Assembly: GCA_945271245.1 (NCBI GenBank)
Contig: CALYPF010000009.1
Location: 1 to 40,129, forward strand
Direction: 5' to 3'
DNA: 40,129 nt
DNA from: an uncultured Enterobacteriaceae bacterium
GTDB lineage: Bacteria > Pseudomonadota > Gammaproteobacteria > Enterobacterales > Enterobacteriaceae
The notes under the pieces are model-generated. The model saw nothing but the letters and a program-made list of their open reading frames with translations, did no database searches and was not told where the DNA came from. Made by a program: the position numbers and the translations under genes. Below, in pieces: positions 1-10,000 of the stretch (positions are counted from its first letter, which is position 1; every line of letters starts with the position of its first letter).

Positions 1-52
1 CTGGATCAGTTTTCAACCGCTGGGGTGGATCAGTTTTGCACCGTTGGTAACA
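1..52. mobile_element. Terminal repeats of an IS21-like element (element lies to the left)
   Basis: Two imperfect copies of a GGATCAGTTTT-type repeat begin at about 3 and 28. Read on the minus strand from position 52, the end begins with TGT and runs out of the window. The block at 25-52 matches 22 of 28 positions with the reverse complement of 40077-40104 at the other edge. Ends starting TGT and carrying several internal copies of a TGATCCAC-type repeat are typical of IS21-family elements. No transposase is inside the window, so the family is an inference. Confidence 0.45.
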
Positions 53-249
53 GATGTGATGTCGTTCCAGAATCTGACTGCGTAATACAGCCCGCTTGCC
101 GTTTGGCTTTTTGGGGCTTTTCACCCAGTGGACTTTTACTGTCAGTTAAAAAAGCGGCATTCAAAGAGGTAACATGGGGTATTACTATGATATTAAGTGC
201 AATAGTCCGGTACTGGCTTTCTTATGGGGAAAATACCGTCTAAAGGGAT
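53..249. other. Short non-coding stretch next to the IS-like end
   Basis: About 200 bases lie between the IS-like end and the terminator of the Ail/OmpX-like gene. The only open frame (25-243 plus) starts inside the IS repeat and resembles no protein I know. I see no convincing gene or RNA here. Confidence 0.4.
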
Positions 250-277
250 AAAAAGCCGCCTTCAGTATGAAGGCAGC
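250..277 (-). terminator. Rho-independent terminator of the Ail/OmpX-like gene
   Basis: On the minus strand a 9-bp stem (269-277 pairing with 255-263, one G-U pair) with a 5-base loop is followed by a run of five T, about 30 bases past the stop codon of the Ail-like gene. Confidence 0.8.
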
Positions 278-303
278 CTGGTTCTGGAAGGTATCACGCA
301 GTA

Positions 304-843
304 TTAGAAACGATAGCCAACGCCAAGGTTCCAGGTTCCTACCTGAATATCGCCCGCCGTACCGTATTCATAGCCTGCATCGATAACCCAATCCTGATAG
401 GGGTTAAATTGTAATCCGGCACCGTAGATAAACATTGAGTCGCTGCTGGTGGTGTGTCGCACTGGCGTATTGTATTTGCTGCGCGCATAACCGTAGCCTA
501 TATCGCCGTACACGCTGGCCCAGTCGTTAATACGGTAAGTAGGGCCGGCTTTAAGTGAGAAGTAATGGTGATCGCCATGGCCTCGTCCCACGCCGTGCGA
601 AGCGCTATCGTCGAAGGTTGCCCCGGTATAGGTAACCGCACCCATCACTCCCCACTCATCGTCAGTTTCATAACGATATTGAATCTGGGCGCCTTTCGCA
701 TCATCGCCGTGTGTGTGGTTAAAGTGGCTTTGGGCATAGTTGACAGCAACGCTGCTGTCACCGGCTGCGGCCTGAGCTGCGCCAGAAAATGCGCCTAATG
801 TCATGGCAAGGGTCAGTGCGGATAATGGGAGAATCTTTTTCAT
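304..843 (-). CDS. Ail/OmpX/PagC-family outer-membrane protein
   Basis: This encodes a small eight-stranded outer-membrane beta-barrel of the Ail/Lom/OmpX family, whose members act in adhesion, serum resistance or envelope stress. The chosen start (ATG at 843) opens a clear signal peptide, MKKILPLSALTLAMTLGAFS, ending at a GAAQA cleavage region. An upstream in-frame start would add a lysine-rich extension unlike a secreted protein. The 179-aa product has the family's usual length, repeated Tyr/Gly-rich strands (GPTYRINDWASVYGDIGYGY, DAGYEYG) and a C-terminal aromatic (GVGYRF) expected for BamA-dependent assembly. The first exposed loop is rich in His, Gly and Asp (about residues 40-55 and 75-95), which is unusual and might bind metal. 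The exact subfamily cannot be fixed from the sequence alone. It is a single gene with its own terminator. Confidence 0.85.
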   Translation of the reverse strand: MKKILPLSALTLAMTLGAFSGAAQAAAGDSSVAVNYAQSHFNHTHGDDAKGAQIQYRYETDDEWGVMGAVTYTGATFDDSASHGVGRGHGDHHYFSLKAGPTYRINDWASVYGDIGYGYARSKYNTPVRHTTSSDSMFIYGAGLQFNPYQDWVIDAGYEYGTAGDIQVGTWNLGVGYRF

Positions 844-1056
844 AGTGGTCGCCTTTTGCTTTTTTATTAACGCAGCGTCCTGCTGCGATTTCATTTTGCG
901 CGCAGGCGCGTCCTTACGTTTTGCCATTTCGTGACGAGCGTTTAGCGACAGGCGGTCTATTGACTTAAGGTTGAAGTTAGCGACGACGTTACTTTCAGCA
1001 GAAAGCGCTGCCGATAGCTATAAGAGAAAGCAGATTGAGGGAAAAGAAGGAGAGAG

Positions 1057-1082
1057 GCCTGCGCGGAGCGCGCCGCGCAGGC
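1057..1082 (-). terminator. Hairpin terminator downstream of treF
   Basis: A perfect 10-bp GC-rich stem (1073-1082 with 1057-1066) with a 6-base loop lies just past the treF stop on the minus strand, followed by a pyrimidine-rich tract (CTCTCTCC then CTTTT-like) rather than a pure T run. Confidence 0.6.
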
Positions 1083-1095
1083 AAAGCGGTGATGA

Positions 1096-2745
1096 TTATG
1101 GTTCGCCATACAGGCCGATTAACCGCCGCACAACGCCGTTGGTCCAGCCAAATCCATCTTGAAGCGGATATTCGCCGCCGCCGCCTTCGTGCGGACTACT
1201 GTCGGCAATATGATATTTTTCAATAAGTTTGTGACGCTGTTGATAAACCAGGTTAACGGTTTTCAACCAGCGGCGGGCGATTTCGTCGCCCAACAGATCG
1301 TGCCCGTAGCGTTTCAGCCCCTGAATAGCCATCCACTGCAGCGGCGCCCAGCCGTTTGGTTTATCCCACTGCTCGCCGGTATCATATTCTGTTGCCAGGA
1401 TGCCGCCGGGGGTGAGCAAACGCGTGCGCACGGCGTCCGCGACGCGGCGCGCCTGATCGGGAGTGGCTAACTCAACGTACAGCGGCACAATACTGGCCGC
1501 TGAAAACAGCGCCGGCTGCTGACGGCGCCAGTCGTAATCGCGATAGCAGCCTTTTTCATCGTCCCACAAATAGCGCGTCATGGCGTCGCGACGCGCGGAC
1601 GCTTTGGCATGGAAACGCGCCTGCTCGTCTTTTTCGCCGTTGAGCGCAGAGATATTTGCTATCGTGTTCTCCAGTTTGTACAGCAATGCATTAAGATCGA
1701 CCGGAATAAATTGGGTGGTCCGAATGCTGGCGAGACGATCGGTATTGCGCAGCCAGCGCGATGAATAGTCCCAGCCGGAGGCGGCTCCTGCGCGCAGGTC
1801 TCGATATACTTCATTCGCCGGGCGCCTGGAGCGACGGGCGGTTTCGACATCTTCGCGCCAGGATTCGTCGCGGGGCGTGTCGCGATCGTCCCAATAGCGG
1901 TTAAGCAGGCTGCCGTCCGGCATACGCACTGCGTGCCGGTAAGCCTGATTCAGGGTCAGCGATTCGGCGCCGTCCATCCAAAAAGCGTATTCCTGGCGCA
2001 GGTGATCCAGATAGCGCCGGGCGCCGCGCACGCCGTCTTCTTCAAACAGCTCGACCATCAGCGCGAATACAGGCGGCTGAGAACGGCTCAGATAATAGGT
2101 CCGGTTGCCGTTAGGGATATGACCGTAGGTTTCAATCATCCATGCGAAATTATCGGCCATACAGCGCAGTAAATCGTCGCGTCCGCTTTCAGCAAGCCCC
2201 AGCATCGTAAAGTAAGAATCCCAGTAATAAGTTTCGCCAAAGCGCCCGCCGGGCACGATATAGGCCTGGGGCAGCGCCAGCAGTGAAGACCACGGAATAT
2301 GATCGTGAGGTTCACGGGTCAGCACCGGCCACAGGCTGTCAATGTGTTCTTTGAGCGACATTTCAGGATCGGAAACATAGTTTTGCTTCTGTGCCTCAGG
2401 CAGCCAAAAGTGCTGCTCGACAAACTGACGCAAGTCGAATTCCGGACGGTGGCGCATACGGCGGTACCGGATAAGGACATCCAGCGGATCGAGGCGCGGC
2501 GCGCAGTCAGGGAAGGTTTTACTATCGGCAAAAATGCGTGCCGCCTGCACGTGTTCAAACAGTTCCAGATAACGATCCGCCGGCGTTAGCGCGTCCGAAG
2601 CAGGGAGCCCCTCAATGCCTTCCGGTTCGGGTTCAGCATCGCGCATCTCTTTGAGCTTAAGTTCACAGGGGTCTAACTCATAGCTCAATTCATCTTCAAC
2701 GCCGAATTCCATTAACTCAGCCACATTGAATTTCTGGTTGGTCAT
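1096..2745 (-). CDS. treF: Cytoplasmic trehalase TreF (GH37)
   Basis: TreF hydrolyses trehalose to two glucose molecules in the cytoplasm and in E. coli is linked to osmotic and stationary-phase metabolism. The product is 549 aa from the ATG at 2745, the same length as E. coli TreF, and aligns over its whole length. Both trehalase signatures are present: [15 protein letters not shown] (near residue 165) and [10 protein letters not shown] (near 457), plus the glycine-rich [17 protein letters not shown] near the C-terminus. There is no signal peptide, which separates it from periplasmic TreA, and the acidic N-terminal extension ([13 protein letters not shown]) is typical of TreF. The GTG four codons upstream sits directly on the GGAGG sequence, so the ATG is preferred although its spacing is about 11 bases. 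Its position beside the nar operon differs from E. coli, where treF lies elsewhere on the chromosome. Confidence 0.95.
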   Translation of the reverse strand: MTNQKFNVAELMEFGVEDELSYELDPCELKLKEMRDAEPEPEGIEGLPASDALTPADRYLELFEHVQAARIFADSKTFPDCAPRLDPLDVLIRYRRMRHRPEFDLRQFVEQHFWLPEAQKQNYVSDPEMSLKEHIDSLWPVLTREPHDHIPWSSLLALPQAYIVPGGRFGETYYWDSYFTMLGLAESGRDDLLRCMADNFAWMIETYGHIPNGNRTYYLSRSQPPVFALMVELFEEDGVRGARRYLDHLRQEYAFWMDGAESLTLNQAYRHAVRMPDGSLLNRYWDDRDTPRDESWREDVETARRSRRPANEVYRDLRAGAASGWDYSSRWLRNTDRLASIRTTQFIPVDLNALLYKLENTIANISALNGEKDEQARFHAKASARRDAMTRYLWDDEKGCYRDYDWRRQQPALFSAASIVPLYVELATPDQARRVADAVRTRLLTPGGILATEYDTGEQWDKPNGWAPLQWMAIQGLKRYGHDLLGDEIARRWLKTVNLVYQQRHKLIEKYHIADSSPHEGGGGEYPLQDGFGWTNGVVRRLIGLYGEP

Positions 2746-2966
2746 GGCGATAGGCACCTCCGGATATCGTTGGTAAAAATAGTATTTGAGGTTTTACATT
2801 GTTTAAGCGTAGACACTTGTTTCGATCGCAGAGAACAAAGTGTGCGCAAGCTCACGCTTTCTTGGCCCCGATAATTCTGAGTTTTATGGCCGAAGGTAAC
2901 ATACGCTCCCACGGCCATCAGCGAATAAAACGCCAACGCCTGAAGTCAGTCATCGCGGTGGGCTTA

Positions 2967-3230
2967 TCAGGAGGACTCATTGTTGCCAAGCAGCGTCAGT
3001 TTTGTGGACTGCGCAAGCCAGGCAAGCTCCGTATGACAGTCCTCATCTTCGTTTTTCTTCACGGCGATATCGAATTTGCGCAATATTTCTTCTTTACGCT
3101 GCTGTGAGTTTCCGGCGATACAGGACGCTAAAACCCCGATAGCCGCGCTTAGGGCATAGGCGAGATTCTCTGCATCAAGATCGACATCGTCCGTTTCAAT
3201 CGCATCGAAACGGTATTGCGGGATAGCCAT
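2967..3230 (-). CDS. Conserved-looking small protein of unknown function (87 aa)
   Basis: I do not recognise this protein. The reading frame looks real: GGAGG lies 6 bases before the ATG at 3230, and the composition is protein-like. The product is acidic at the N-terminus (IETDDVDLDAENLAYAL), has a small hydrophobic stretch with a lone Cys (AAIGVLASCIAGN, about residues 30-42), then a charged helix-like segment (QQRKEEILRKFDIAVKKNEDED) and a second Cys. There is no signal peptide and no obvious membrane segment long enough to span. It is transcribed in the same direction as treF with about 220 bases between them, so it may have its own transcript. It could be a small regulatory or partner protein, but no function can be assigned. 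Confidence 0.6.
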   Translation of the reverse strand: MAIPQYRFDAIETDDVDLDAENLAYALSAAIGVLASCIAGNSQQRKEEILRKFDIAVKKNEDEDCHTELAWLAQSTKLTLLGNNESS

Positions 3231-4040
3231 AGTGGCCTCCTGTTGAGTGATAAATAGGTCAACGTGTTCTGCAATTCATTACATCAACAAAAGGCCAGCA
3301 AACACGAAAATACCTTAGGAATATAGCCAATTTTCCTGGCTATGCTATTTGTAAGGAGCTACATATATTCACAGATCTGAATATATTGTGCTTATTACGC
3401 ACGGTGGTTCACGGTTGATACCTGCACTGCCCGTTAAATGGGGCAATGAATAATTATCAGATTATTCAATAAACTATGAGAATAAGAGGTGTACTCTCAG
3501 CCAGAAGCTGTATTAACAGGCACATAATAAACATAGCGTTAAATAGAGTCGCTGCACGTTTGTTTTAAACGCGAACATGGTGTCAAAGATAAAAGGGGGG
3601 CTGCAAGAGGAAATTGAGTTTTTTACATTATTGCTGATGAAAAAAACTAATGAATACGAGAAATAACGTTGTGATAATAATCCGGTTTGTTTAATTGTAT
3701 GACTTTAAAGATAAAAATGGAGTTAAAGCGTAATAGTTATTTCCGTTAACAACGCGACGTGCGCTTTCTCTCTTTTATAGGGCATAAATAATCTGTAATG
3801 ACCAATGGAGTTTCCCTAACAAAAGGATAGTTAAAAACGTGATAGGTTGTATTTAGCCGTAGTGACTTGTTATAGTCTATTTTTCTATTCCGATAGAGAA
3901 TGGATGTAATTACTTACAAAGCGAAAATCAGGGCTATTCTGAGCGGTGTTTATAGCATTATCAAAAAAGGCAATCAGTAAGCGGAGCACCGGCTATTTAT
4001 GCAGAATATTTTCGCTGCGCCGATATACTATCGATGACGC
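3231..4040. other. Long AT-rich non-coding region between the 87-aa gene and narV
   Basis: About 800 bases hold no convincing coding frame. The plus-strand frame at 3946-4146 runs through the narV terminator and is not credible. In E. coli yddE lies downstream of narV; nothing resembling it is visible here. The region contains a perfect 9-bp inverted repeat at 3363-3386 and a run of seven G near 3594. It may carry upstream regulatory DNA or an unrecognised small RNA. Confidence 0.4.
3363..3386. repeat. Perfect inverted repeat ATATATTCA-N6-TGAATATAT
   Basis: Two 9-base arms (3363-3371 and 3378-3386) are exact reverse complements separated by six bases. It is about 135 bases upstream of the start of the 87-aa gene, so it could be a regulator-binding site or a weak AT-rich hairpin. 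Confidence 0.45.
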
Positions 4041-4043
4041 TAT

Positions 4044-4074
4044 AAAAATGCGGCGGGTTTTCAATGCCCGCCGC
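4044..4074 (-). terminator. Rho-independent terminator of the narUZYWV region
   Basis: On the minus strand an 8-bp stem GCGGCGGG/CCCGCCGC (4067-4074 with 4050-4057) with a 9-base loop is followed by ATTTTTATA, 35 bases past the narV stop. Confidence 0.8.
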
Positions 4075-4108
4075 GCGATGAAAAGAGGTATTGATTTAGG
4101 ATATCGCG

Positions 4109-4789
4109 TCAGCGACGTGAGCGAACGAGCTGGTAGCGACGCGTAACGTATTCCACCGGCGCGCTCCAAATATGTACCAGGCGGGTAAACGGGAACAGCA
4201 GGAAAAGTGTCATTCCCAATGCCAGATGCACGCGAAAAATATAGGCGACGCCGTCCAGGTGGGCTGAAGCGCCGCCGTGAAAAGTGACCACAGCCTGCGC
4301 CCAATTCACCAGTTTAAGCATTTCGCTGCCATCCGTATGCTGGGCAGAGAAGGGGATGGTACCTAACCCCAGCGCGCACTGGATCATTAAAAGAGACAGG
4401 ATCAGGATATCCGCCGTGCTGGAAGAGGCGCGCACGCGCGGGTTAAATAGCCGTCGTTTTAAAAGTAGTAACCCACCTATTAGCGTAAGTACCCCGCAAA
4501 TCCCACCCAGCCACATCGCCATTTGTTGTTTAACCGACACGGGCAGGAACGCCTGATACATCCAGTGCGGTGTCAGCATGCCCAAAAAATGGCCGACAAA
4601 AATGCCGAGGATACCAATGTGGAATAGGTTAGAGGCCAGCCGGAACCCTTTTTTATCCAGCATTTGACTGGATGAAGCCCGCCAGGTGTACTGCCCATAA
4701 TCGTAGCGTACCCAGCTTCCGAGCAGGAATACCGTTCCGCATAGATAGGGATAAATATCGTAAAAAAAGACATTCAAATATTGCATCAT
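4109..4789 (-). CDS. narV: Nitrate reductase Z gamma subunit, cytochrome b NarV
   Basis: NarV is the di-haem b membrane subunit that oxidises quinol and passes electrons to NarY. The 226-aa length equals E. coli NarV and the alignment is continuous. Five hydrophobic segments are visible. Haem-ligand histidines fall at the expected places: H57 and H67 ([15 protein letters not shown]) and a C-terminal pair around residues 188 and 206 ([15 protein letters not shown]). The start ATG overlaps the narW stop by four bases (ATGA), so translation is probably coupled. It is the last gene of the operon, followed at once by a strong terminator. Assignment to the Z rather than the A isoenzyme rests on the neighbouring narU and on NarV-like sequence detail. 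Confidence 0.93.
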   Translation of the reverse strand: MMQYLNVFFYDIYPYLCGTVFLLGSWVRYDYGQYTWRASSSQMLDKKGFRLASNLFHIGILGIFVGHFLGMLTPHWMYQAFLPVSVKQQMAMWLGGICGVLTLIGGLLLLKRRLFNPRVRASSSTADILILSLLMIQCALGLGTIPFSAQHTDGSEMLKLVNWAQAVVTFHGGASAHLDGVAYIFRVHLALGMTLFLLFPFTRLVHIWSAPVEYVTRRYQLVRSRR

Positions 4790-5481
4790 TTGGGGCCTCC
4801 CGCAGAGAGATCCAGATATTGCGGCGCCGGGCTTTGGCTAAAGCGCCGCTGGTGCTGTTGTAACGGCGAGGAACTGCAGGACGCGCCGCTATCCTCGATG
4901 AATTTAACCTGTTCCTCTTCCCACACCGCGTCCAGCGCTTTTGGCGTATCGTCGCGCGTTTCTTTAGCAACCTGCTGCGTGACTTTGTCACTTCTTAGCG
5001 AGCTGCCTGCAAGGCGCAGCAGTGTATCAAATAGAGCGGCCCATGGCGCTTCGCGCTGCATTAAGCGCGCACCGAGTAAAGCAAGTATCGGCGCGACGTC
5101 CAGCAGCCCCTGGCGCGCCTCAGCATCAATGCGGGTACTGAGGTATTCCAGATAAAGCGGTAGATAATCAGGCAGTTCACGGCAGTCTAATTGCAACCCC
5201 GCCTGTTCATATTGCGTTAGCAAATCCACCATCGCCTGACCGCGATCGCGCGATTCCGCGTGAACGTGTTCAAACAGGAGTAGCGATGTGGCCCGACCGC
5301 GTTCGAAGACTTCACACCATTCCGCCTGTCTGTCCAGCAGCGCGCCGGCAAGATAATCTGTAGTAAATGGCATTAATTCCGGCGCATCCTGCGCCACCAG
5401 AGCTATAAGTTCTGCCCGGCATTTCCATACCTGCTCGTCGGGGTATTCCAGCAGCAGACCAATGACTTTTAGCGCCTGCAT
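4786..5481 (-). CDS. narW: Nitrate reductase Z assembly chaperone NarW
   Basis: NarW belongs to the NarJ/TorD-like redox-enzyme maturation proteins. It holds the alpha subunit until the molybdenum cofactor and Fe-S clusters are inserted, and is not part of the final enzyme. The product is 231 aa, the length of E. coli NarW, with the typical opening ([19 protein letters not shown]) and the mid-region [13 protein letters not shown] (about residues 103-115) that matches the family. The C-terminal tail is polar and low in complexity (Cys/Ser/Gln-rich), as in NarJ/NarW proteins. Its start overlaps the narY stop and its end overlaps the narV start, so it is an internal gene of a tightly coupled operon. 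Confidence 0.92.
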   Translation of the reverse strand: MQALKVIGLLLEYPDEQVWKCRAELIALVAQDAPELMPFTTDYLAGALLDRQAEWCEVFERGRATSLLLFEHVHAESRDRGQAMVDLLTQYEQAGLQLDCRELPDYLPLYLEYLSTRIDAEARQGLLDVAPILALLGARLMQREAPWAALFDTLLRLAGSSLRSDKVTQQVAKETRDDTPKALDAVWEEEQVKFIEDSGASCSSSPLQQHQRRFSQSPAPQYLDLSAGGPK

Positions 5482-7025
5482 TATTCACCCTCCGCCTTGT
5501 CGGTCACTTCTGTGATATTGATGGCATCAATGCGGCTACTGTTGAACAAATTGAATTTGGTATCTGAGCCGTGGCAACCGTCGCCAAAGGTGAAGCCGCA
5601 GCCGTTGCGCTCCGGGAAGGCATCTTCTGCCATTTCACGGTGGCTGGTTGGGATAACGAAGCGGTCTTCATAATTGGCGATGGCCAGGTAGCGATACATT
5701 TCTTCTACCTGAGCGACGCTCAGGCCCACTTCTTCCAGCGCTCGTGTATCAGTAACGCCTTCTACCGTTTGCGAGCGCATGTAATGGCGCATTGCCATCA
5801 TGCGTTTTAAGGCGCGCAGTACCGGGCCAGTGTCGCCAGCGCTGAGCATATTCGCCAGATACTGCACCGGAATACGCAGGCTTTCTACCGCTGGCAAAAT
5901 ACTGCCGTTATGCGGCAATCCGCCGGCGTCGGCGATAGACTGAATCGGCGACAGGGGGGGCACGTACCAAACCATTGGCAGGGTACGATATTCAGGATGC
6001 AGCGGCAGCGCCAGTTTCCAGTCCATCGCCATTTTATAGACCGGCGACTGCTGGGCTGCATCGATGACGTTTTGTGGAATACCCTGTTTTAATGCTTCTT
6101 CGATGACCGCCGGATCGTGTGGGTTAAGGAACACGTCGCACTGACGCTCGTAGAGATCGGTTTCATGCTCCGTGCTGGCGGCTTCTTCAATGCGATCCGC
6201 GTCGTAGAGCAGCACGCCAAGGTAACGAATGCGCCCAACGCAGGTTTCGGAGCAAACCGTCGGCTGTCCGGATTCAATACGCGGGTAGCAGAAAATGCAT
6301 TTTTCTGACTTTCCGCTTTTCCAGTTAAAGTAGATTTTTTTATAAGGGCAACCGCTGATGCACATGCGCCAGCCGCGACATTTATCCTGATCGATAAGCA
6401 CGATGCCGTCTTCTTCACGCTTATAAATTGCGCCGCTGGGGCAGGATGCCACGCAGCTAGGATTCAGGCAGTGTTCGCACAGGCGGGGCAGATACATCAT
6501 GAAGGTATTTTCGAACTGCCCGTACATCTCTTTTTGCATGGCTTCAAAGTTACGGTCCTGCGCGCGCTTTTCAAATTCTCCGCCCAGCAGTTCTTCCCAG
6601 TTTGGCCCCCATTCCACTTTTTCCATGCGCTTACCGGTTAACAGCGAGCGGGGGCGCGCCGTCGGCAGGTGTTTTCCTTCCGGCGCGTTATGCAGCGTTT
6701 TGTAGTCGTAAGTAAATGGCTCGTAATAGTCATCAATTTGCGGTAATACCGGGTTGGCGAAAATATTGGCCAATATGCCCACTTTGCCACCGAGGCGGGG
6801 CTGCAATTTACCGTTAATTTTACGGATCCAGCCGCCCTGCCATTTTTCCTGATCTTCCCAATTCTTGGGATAACCGATGCCGGGTTTGGTCTCAACGTTA
6901 TTGAACCAGGCGTATTCCATGCCTTCGCGACTGGACCACACATTTTTGCAGGTCACAGAGCAAGTGTGGCAGCCGATGCATTTGTCGAGGTTGAGCACCA
7001 TGCCGACCTGTGAACGTATTTTCAT
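5481..7025 (-). CDS. narY: Nitrate reductase Z beta subunit NarY
   Basis: NarY is the four-cluster iron-sulfur subunit relaying electrons from the NarV haems to NarZ on the cytoplasmic face of the membrane. The 514-aa length equals the E. coli protein. Four cysteine groups are visible: C16/C19/C22/C26 (CIGCHTCSVTC), CEHCLNPSCVASC near 184-196, CRGWRMCISGC near 217-227, where Trp replaces a Cys as expected for the [3Fe-4S] cluster, and CIFC near 244-247. The start overlaps the narZ stop by four bases. No missing ligand or frame break is seen. Confidence 0.95.
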   Translation of the reverse strand: MKIRSQVGMVLNLDKCIGCHTCSVTCKNVWSSREGMEYAWFNNVETKPGIGYPKNWEDQEKWQGGWIRKINGKLQPRLGGKVGILANIFANPVLPQIDDYYEPFTYDYKTLHNAPEGKHLPTARPRSLLTGKRMEKVEWGPNWEELLGGEFEKRAQDRNFEAMQKEMYGQFENTFMMYLPRLCEHCLNPSCVASCPSGAIYKREEDGIVLIDQDKCRGWRMCISGCPYKKIYFNWKSGKSEKCIFCYPRIESGQPTVCSETCVGRIRYLGVLLYDADRIEEAASTEHETDLYERQCDVFLNPHDPAVIEEALKQGIPQNVIDAAQQSPVYKMAMDWKLALPLHPEYRTLPMVWYVPPLSPIQSIADAGGLPHNGSILPAVESLRIPVQYLANMLSAGDTGPVLRALKRMMAMRHYMRSQTVEGVTDTRALEEVGLSVAQVEEMYRYLAIANYEDRFVIPTSHREMAEDAFPERNGCGFTFGDGCHGSDTKFNLFNSSRIDAINITEVTDKAEGE

Positions 7026-10000
7026 GATTTGCTCTCCTGTACCTGATCCATACCTTCGTCATCCAGCCAGTTCACGTTTTTCATTTTACGTATCACAATG
7101 AACTCATCGCGGTTGGAGCCGACGGTACCGTAGTAGTTAAAGGCGTAAGCCAACTGCGCATAGCCGCCTATCATATGCGTGGGTTTTGGGCATACCCGGG
7201 TGACGGAGTTATGGATACCTCCGCGCAGTCCGGTAATCTCGGAGCCGGGTATGTTCATCAGGCGCTCCTGCGCGTGGTACATCATGGTCATGCCAGACGG
7301 AACGCGCTGGCTAACTACTGCGCGCGCCGTCAGGGCGCCGTTGGCGTTATAGGCCTCAATCCAGTCGTTATCGGCGATGCCGAGTTCTTTCGCGTCAACT
7401 TCACTCATCCATACAATGGGGCCGCCGCGCGACATGGTGAGCATGAGCAGGTTTTCGCTATAGGTGGAGTGAATGCCCCATTTTTGGTGCGGCGTCAGGA
7501 AGTTAAGCGCTTTTTCCGGGTGGCCGTTCGGCTTCACATTAAGCATGTTTTCAACGCTGCGGGTATCCACCGGCGGGCGCCACGTGACGAGACTTTCGCC
7601 GAAATCGCGCATCCACGGGTGGTCCTGGTAGAGCTGCTGGCGGCCTGACACGGTGCGCCACGGGATCAGTTCATGCACGTTGGTATAACCGGCATTATAA
7701 GAAACGTGTTCATCTTCCAGCCCGGACCAGGTGGGGCTAGAGATAATTTTACGCGGCTGGGCCTGAATATCGCGGAAGCGAATTTTTTCGTCTTCTTTTG
7801 GCAGCGCCAGATGCGTATGATCGCGCCCGGTTATCTCGCCGAGGGCTTCCCAGGCTCTGACCGCCACCTGACCGTTGGTTTCCGGTGCCAGAGTCAGGAT
7901 CACCTCAGAGGCGTCAATGGCTGAATTAATCTGCGGGCGTCCGGCCGCCGGGCCTTCCGTTTTGCGGTAATTCAGCTTACCAAGTAGCTCGACCTCTTGT
8001 TCCGTCTTCCAGTTAATGCCTTTGCTGCCGTTGCCAAGTTTCTCCATTAGTGGGCCAAGCGAGGTAAAGCGCTCATAGGTCGCCGGATAATCCCGAGTAA
8101 CAGCCACAATATTCGGCGCCGTTTTCCCGGGGATAAGCGGACATTCGCCTTTGCGCCAGTCCTGCACGCCGAACGGTTGAGCCAGCTCGCCCTGAGAATC
8201 ATGCTGTAGCGGATGCAGCACTACGTCGGTTTCTTCGCCAAGATGGCCGACGCAGATTTCGGAAAAGCTCTTGGCGATGCCTTTGTAAATTTCCCAGTCG
8301 CTTCTGGATTCCCATGCGGGATCGACGGCGGCAGACAGCGGGTGAATAAACGGATGCATATCCGAGGTATTCATGTCGTCTTTTTCATACCAGGTGGCAG
8401 TCGGCAATACGATATCGGAGAACAAACAGGTGCTCGACATGCGGAAATCGAGCGTCACCAGCAGATCCAGCTTGCCTTCGATTGCGGCAGTTTGCCATTC
8501 CACTTCTTCAGGTTTCACGTGGTCGGTACTGCCGAGATCTTTTCCCTGAATACCGCTCTGAGTCCCCAGCAGATACTTGAGCATATATTCATGGCCTTTC
8601 CCTGAGGAACCGAGCAGGTTAGAGCGCCAGACAAACAGGTTTCGCGGGTGATTACTGCCATTATCGGGTTGTTCACAGGCGAAGCGCATCTCGCCGCTAT
8701 TGAGTTGATTAACCGTGTACTCTGCTGCCGAAAGCCCCGCTTTTTGCGCCTCTGCGGCAATAGTTAGCGGGTTGACGTTAAGCTGAGGCGCTGAGGGCAG
8801 CCAGCCCATACGCTCCGCGCGCACGTTAAAATCAATCAGATGCCCGCTGTATTTGCTGCTATCGGCCAGCGGAGAGAGTAACTCCTGCGCCGTCAGTTTC
8901 TCGTAGCGCCACTGGCTGGCATGGTTATAGAAGAAGGAGGTGCTGTTCATTTGGCGCGGTGGGCGATTCCAGTCGAGGGCAAACGCCAGCGGTAGCCAGC
9001 CGTTTTGCGGGCGTAGTTTTTCCTGGCCTACATAGTGCGCCCAGCCGCCGCCGCTCTGACCAACGCAGCCGCAGAACACCAGCATGTTAATCATACCGCG
9101 GTAGTTCATGTCCATGTGGTACCAGTGGTTGACGCCGGCACCGAGGATTATCATAGAGCGTCCGTGGGTTTTATTCGCCGTATCGGCAAACTCGCGGGCG
9201 ATTTGCTCAATGTGATGCGCCGGAACGCCGGTGATTTTTTCCGCCCAGGCGGGCGTGTATGCCTTAATTTGCTGGTAATCCTGAGCGGCGTTAGCGTCGT
9301 CCAGACCGCGGTCGATACCGTAATTCGCCAGCACCAGATCGTAGACGCTGACTACGCGCCCCTGTCTACCATCGGCGAGGGTGAGCGTTTTTACCGGTAG
9401 CTGATGCAGGGTAATAGGGTCCATTTCCACGCTCGGGAAGTGGGGGTTGTTATAGCCGCCAAACCAGGGGAACCCGACGGTAACCCGTTCATCCGCGTCT
9501 TCAATCAGGCTCAGGCGCAGCTCGATTTCTTTGCCATTTGCCAGCGATTCCAGGTTCCATTTGCCTTTTTCTCCCCAGCGGAAACCGATAGAGCCGTTCG
9601 GCGCGACCAGTTCGCCGTCGCTGTTATAGGCAACGGTTTTCCACTCCGGGTTGTTGGCTTCTCCCAGCCCGTCCACCAGGTCGCTGGCGCGCACCATTCG
9701 TCCCGGCTGCCAAAAGCCATCTGCGTGCTGTTCCAGCAGTACCAGCATCGGCATATCGGTATACCGGCGCGCGTAGTTGATAAAATAGTCGCTGGGGTTT
9801 TTAACGTGGAATTCATTCAAAATTACGTGGCCCATCGCCAGCGCCAGCGCGGCATCTGTACCCTGTTTTGAGGCCAGCCACTGGTCGCATAATTTCGCCA
9901 CTTCCGAATAATCGGGCGTAATCGCGATGGTTTTTGTGCCTTTGTAGCGTACTTCAGTGAAAAAGTGTGCATCCGGGGTGCGGGTCTGGGGGACATTCGA

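Noticed and set aside
3946-4146. 66-codon plus-strand frame overlapping the end of narV
   Set aside because: It runs through the narV terminator hairpin and into the narV coding region, with no similarity to known proteins.
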